Source of the DNA: Sulfolobus sp. SCGC AB-777_G06
GTDB taxonomy: Archaea > Thermoproteota > Thermoprotei_A > Sulfolobales > Sulfolobaceae
Assembly: GCA_003086555.1 (NCBI GenBank)
Contig: QEFN01000010.1
Location: 1-29,395, forward strand
DNA length: 29,395 nt
Direction of reading: 5' to 3'
The translations under genes were made by a program, and so were the position numbers. The notes under the pieces were generated by a model that did no database searches, had not been told where the DNA came from, and saw only the letters and a list, made by a program, of their open reading frames with translations. Shown here one piece after another: positions 27,236 through 29,395 of the stretch (position 1 is its first letter; every line of letters starts with the position of its first letter).

Positions 27236-27699
27236 AGCTCATAACAATATATCGTGTGTTCTGTAGGCCCTAATATACCTTCAGCCGTAACTCTTCTTTT
27301 TTCAACTAGTCTTAGGTTCGGATATTGAAAATCATTAGAGGCAACCCTTAGTCCTTTTTTACCATTCTGGATTATTAATGGTTCTAAAAGTTCGTTTGTC
27401 CTTGTTGATAGGTAAGAGACTAGTATGTCTGTTTTTGGTAGTAAGATCGGGGCTAGAGTCAACATATCTCCGCAAATTATTTCAAATTCTCTGTCGTTAT
27501 TTTTATAAGCCTCTCTGCATAGTTTTCTATCGATTTCTACTCCTACAGCTAATTTTACATTAAATTCCTCCTTAGCTATTTTCAAAATCTTTCCTATTCC
27601 AGCACCTAAATCTAGGACAACGTCACCTTTACCAGCCTTTACACACCTCAACATTTCCCTAGCGACCTCGTCCGGTGTTGGGACAAACGGAACTAACAC
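27232..27699 (-). CDS. Small SAM-dependent methyltransferase (aKMT-like)
   Basis: The 155-residue protein is a minimal class I methyltransferase with [15 protein letters not shown], the SAM-binding [11 protein letters not shown] (motif I, about 27-37), GVEID and IICGDMLTL; motif IV is replaced by [15 protein letters not shown]. The short length and the PxVPTPxxVxxxML start are shared with the Sulfolobus protein lysine methyltransferase aKMT, which modifies many proteins. Whether this copy is that enzyme or a paralogue is not settled. It starts at GTG, follows mobA by 22 bases and overlaps dph6 by 4. Confidence 0.78.
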   Translation of the reverse strand: MLVPFVPTPDEVAREMLRCVKAGKGDVVLDLGAGIGKILKIAKEEFNVKLAVGVEIDRKLCREAYKNNDREFEIICGDMLTLAPILLPKTDILVSYLSTRTNELLEPLIIQNGKKGLRVASNDFQYPNLRLVEKRRVTAEGILGPTEHTIYCYEL

Positions 27700-27721
27700 A
27701 AGTAATAATTATTGGAGAACC

Positions 27722-28318
27722 TTAAAAAGACGAGAATACTAATTTACTTTCACTTGCCCTGATATCCCTGATGCTGAAGTTCAGGTCTAACCATGTGTTA
27801 ACGTTTTTTACTGCTAGTAAGTTTATCTTATTTACTTCGAGCTCACGTATTCCAACTAAGTATGTTTTCTTACTTAAAGAGAGTAAATCCATCATCTTCT
27901 TACATTTACTCAAATTCTGGAGAAGAAAACTTGTACTATAACAAGCCAAAAGGGGCTGGGGCTTGTTAACTAGTACAATCGAGATGTCGAACTCAGTCTT
28001 ACCGCATAAGAACTCAGCTAAATTACGTGTTACGAACGGAAAATCGCATCCCGTAACGAAAACTTTTGCGGATTTGACGTATTGAATTCCAATCTCAAGT
28101 CCCCTAACTGGACCCTTCCGCACATGATCTATGATCTGCCTTCCGTTCAGATTTGCTCTTAACTTATTAGTAATAATTATGGGATTACTAAACTCTTTGC
28201 TAACTCTCTGGAGAAAAGTAATACCGTTAAACTCGTGATCGCACTTATCTTCTCCAAACCTCTTAGATTCACCACCGGCTAATATAATCACGTCAAATGA
28301 GGAATTGCTGTAACTCAA
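27722..28318 (-). CDS. mobA: Molybdenum cofactor guanylyltransferase (MobA-like)
   Basis: The 198-residue protein has the nucleotidyltransferase signature VIILAGGESKRFGEDK near the N-terminus, VRKGPVRGLEIGI, and the metal-binding FVTGCDFPFV. It transfers GMP (or another nucleotide) to Mo-molybdopterin. The TTG start at 28318 lies inside moeA and has a GAGGAG Shine-Dalgarno a few bases upstream; a GTG at 28291, one base after the moeA stop, is the alternative. Directly follows moeA, its pathway partner. Confidence 0.88.
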   Translation of the reverse strand: MSYSNSSFDVIILAGGESKRFGEDKCDHEFNGITFLQRVSKEFSNPIIITNKLRANLNGRQIIDHVRKGPVRGLEIGIQYVKSAKVFVTGCDFPFVTRNLAEFLCGKTEFDISIVLVNKPQPLLACYSTSFLLQNLSKCKKMMDLLSLSKKTYLVGIRELEVNKINLLAVKNVNTWLDLNFSIRDIRASESKLVFSSF

Positions 28319-29395
28319 CGGTTTCTCCTCTTTTATACGTTTTATCTCTAGCTAATATACCGAAAGCGTTTGCCTTAGCAAGTTCACTATAAAGACCTGT
28401 ACCCCACCTCAATGGCTTTGCATATACTCCCTCAGTTCTGAATAAGAAGACGGAATCCATTTTGTGCTTTACGCTTATATCCTGATCAAGGAAATAATAG
28501 GAGAATTTTCTCACTTCTTTTCCTATCATTCTCGACAATACATGTAAACCGTGCTCGTGGAATACTGTGACTGCAGAAACCACTTGTCCAGGGAGGTTAA
28601 TTACTGGAATGTCACCTATCACACCTACCCCTCCTCTTTTTATCACGTTCACAGCAACTCCTTCAAATAGTAATGTACCCATCTCCCTTATTACTTTCTT
28701 TGAGTAGTCTTTGTCTCCCATTGAAGACCCACCAATGAGGACTATATAGCTGCATTCCTCCGAGAGTTTTTTCATAGCGTTAATGATCTCTTCTTTATTG
28801 TCCTTGACGACGCCAAAGTACTTACTTTCTCCGAATTTTCCTAATAAGTACAGAAGAATGGGTGAAATAGAATCGGGGATTTTTCCATTTTCATAATAGG
28901 GTACTATCTCGTCTCCTGATGCTATGACACAACTTTTCACATTTGCTACATTTATTTCTTTGATCCCTTGTATTGTTAGAATTCCTAGATGGTAAGGAGT
29001 TAAAATTTCTCCCTTACTTATTATAAGGCTCCCTTCCGATATGTCTTCTCCTACAAATTTAATGTCCTTTCCTTCGAACACTTCCTCTATAAACTTGACC
29101 CTTTCACCCGTTACTTTACTAGCTTCGATTCTTGCTACTGCGTCTGCACCTTTCGGTATGGGGGAACCGGTAGTTACATAATACGTTTCTCCTTCTTTCA
29201 GTTCTGGAATTTCAGAAGAGGAGGGATGAAGTGAGCCTACGATTTTTAGTTCTCCATATTTATTGTAGTCGCTAACTCTAAATGCAAAACCATCCATGGC
29301 AGAGAGGTTTGTATCCGGTATATTCTTCATTGCATATACGTCTTCGCCTACTACCTTACCTACGGCATCGTATATGCTTTTTCTCTCAATAGGAG
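28293..29395 (-). CDS. moeA: Molybdopterin molybdenumtransferase MoeA (5' end outside window)
   Basis: The frame continues to the right window edge, so the ATG at 29330 is internal: residues upstream (IYDAVGKVVGEDVYA) are the usual MoeA N-terminal helix before NLSAMDGFAFR. Other motifs are GETYYVTTGSPIPKGADAVARIE, the MoaB/MogA-like domain with CVIASGDEIVPY and GGSSMGDKDY, and NLPGQVVSAVTVF. MoeA inserts molybdate (or tungstate) into adenylated molybdopterin. The C-terminal domain IV is present to the normal end (TVELQQFLI). The stop overlaps the mobA start region by 26 bases, showing tight coupling. Confidence 0.92.
   Translation of the reverse strand, partial: PIERKSIYDAVGKVVGEDVYAMKNIPDTNLSAMDGFAFRVSDYNKYGELKIVGSLHPSSSEIPELKEGETYYVTTGSPIPKGADAVARIEASKVTGERVKFIEEVFEGKDIKFVGEDISEGSLIISKGEILTPYHLGILTIQGIKEINVANVKSCVIASGDEIVPYYENGKIPDSISPILLYLLGKFGESKYFGVVKDNKEEIINAMKKLSEECSYIVLIGGSSMGDKDYSKKVIREMGTLLFEGVAVNVIKRGGVGVIGDIPVINLPGQVVSAVTVFHEHGLHVLSRMIGKEVRKFSYYFLDQDISVKHKMDSVFLFRTEGVYAKPLRWGTGLYSELAKANAFGILARDKTYKRGETVELQQFLI

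Overview
The window is a piece of a Sulfolobales (Crenarchaeota/Thermoproteota) chromosome. The base composition is AT-rich and stop-to-start ATGA gene overlaps are common. Diagnostic genes are the B-family polymerase PolB3, a DnaG-type primase, pelota, archaeal RNA polymerase subunits D and N, the archaeal ribosomal protein cluster, a 7S SRP RNA, a DoxBCE-type quinol oxidase and an Lrs14-like regulator. Gene order fits what I recall of Sulfolobus; genus cannot be fixed from the sequence alone. No insertion sequence, CRISPR array, integrase or toxin system is visible, and this reads as conserved core chromosome.

Layout. (1) 1-7676, information processing: the 3' end of a radical SAM gene, converging on pelA; rimI and polB3 on the plus strand; then a minus-strand run yjbQ, an unknown gene, tyrS and dnaG. 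(2) 7677-18019, one long plus-strand superoperon with overlapping or closely spaced genes: a PurM/AIR-synthase-like gene (which carries the ribosomal promoter in its 3' end), rps13, rps4, rps11, rpoD, rpl18e, rpl13, rps9, rpoN, rps2, a MEMO-family gene, a degenerate GHMP-kinase-like gene, type 2 IPP isomerase (fni), GGPP synthase and the dolichol-linked GlcNAc-1-phosphate transferase (aglH). Translation, transcription, isoprenoid synthesis and the first step of N-glycan assembly are thus on one strand and probably in one or a few transcripts.

(3) 18020-20460: tRNA-Ser(GCU) with a short intron, a zinc alcohol dehydrogenase overlapping a HAD phosphatase, then the SRP RNA. (4) 20460-23705: doxB, doxC and doxE, the terminal quinol oxidase, behind a promoter region with short direct repeats. 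(5) 23702-25335: a TatD-like nuclease, a 54-residue AbrB-type protein and an Lrs14-like regulator. (6) 25332-29395, a minus-strand cluster read from right to left: moeA (cut by the window edge), mobA, an aKMT-like small methyltransferase, diphthamide synthetase dph6 and an amidohydrolase of the methylthioadenosine/SAH deaminase type.

Points most worth a second look: PolB3 has lost its Exo I acidic residues and the Exo III aspartate while keeping all polymerase motifs; a GHMP-kinase-like gene without a recognisable ATP loop sits between MEMO and fni; a perfect 16-base palindrome lies just upstream of the alcohol dehydrogenase promoter; phased direct repeats precede doxB; and yjbQ and a ThiL/PurM-superfamily gene are divergent with interleaved promoters, suggesting a possible thiamine link.
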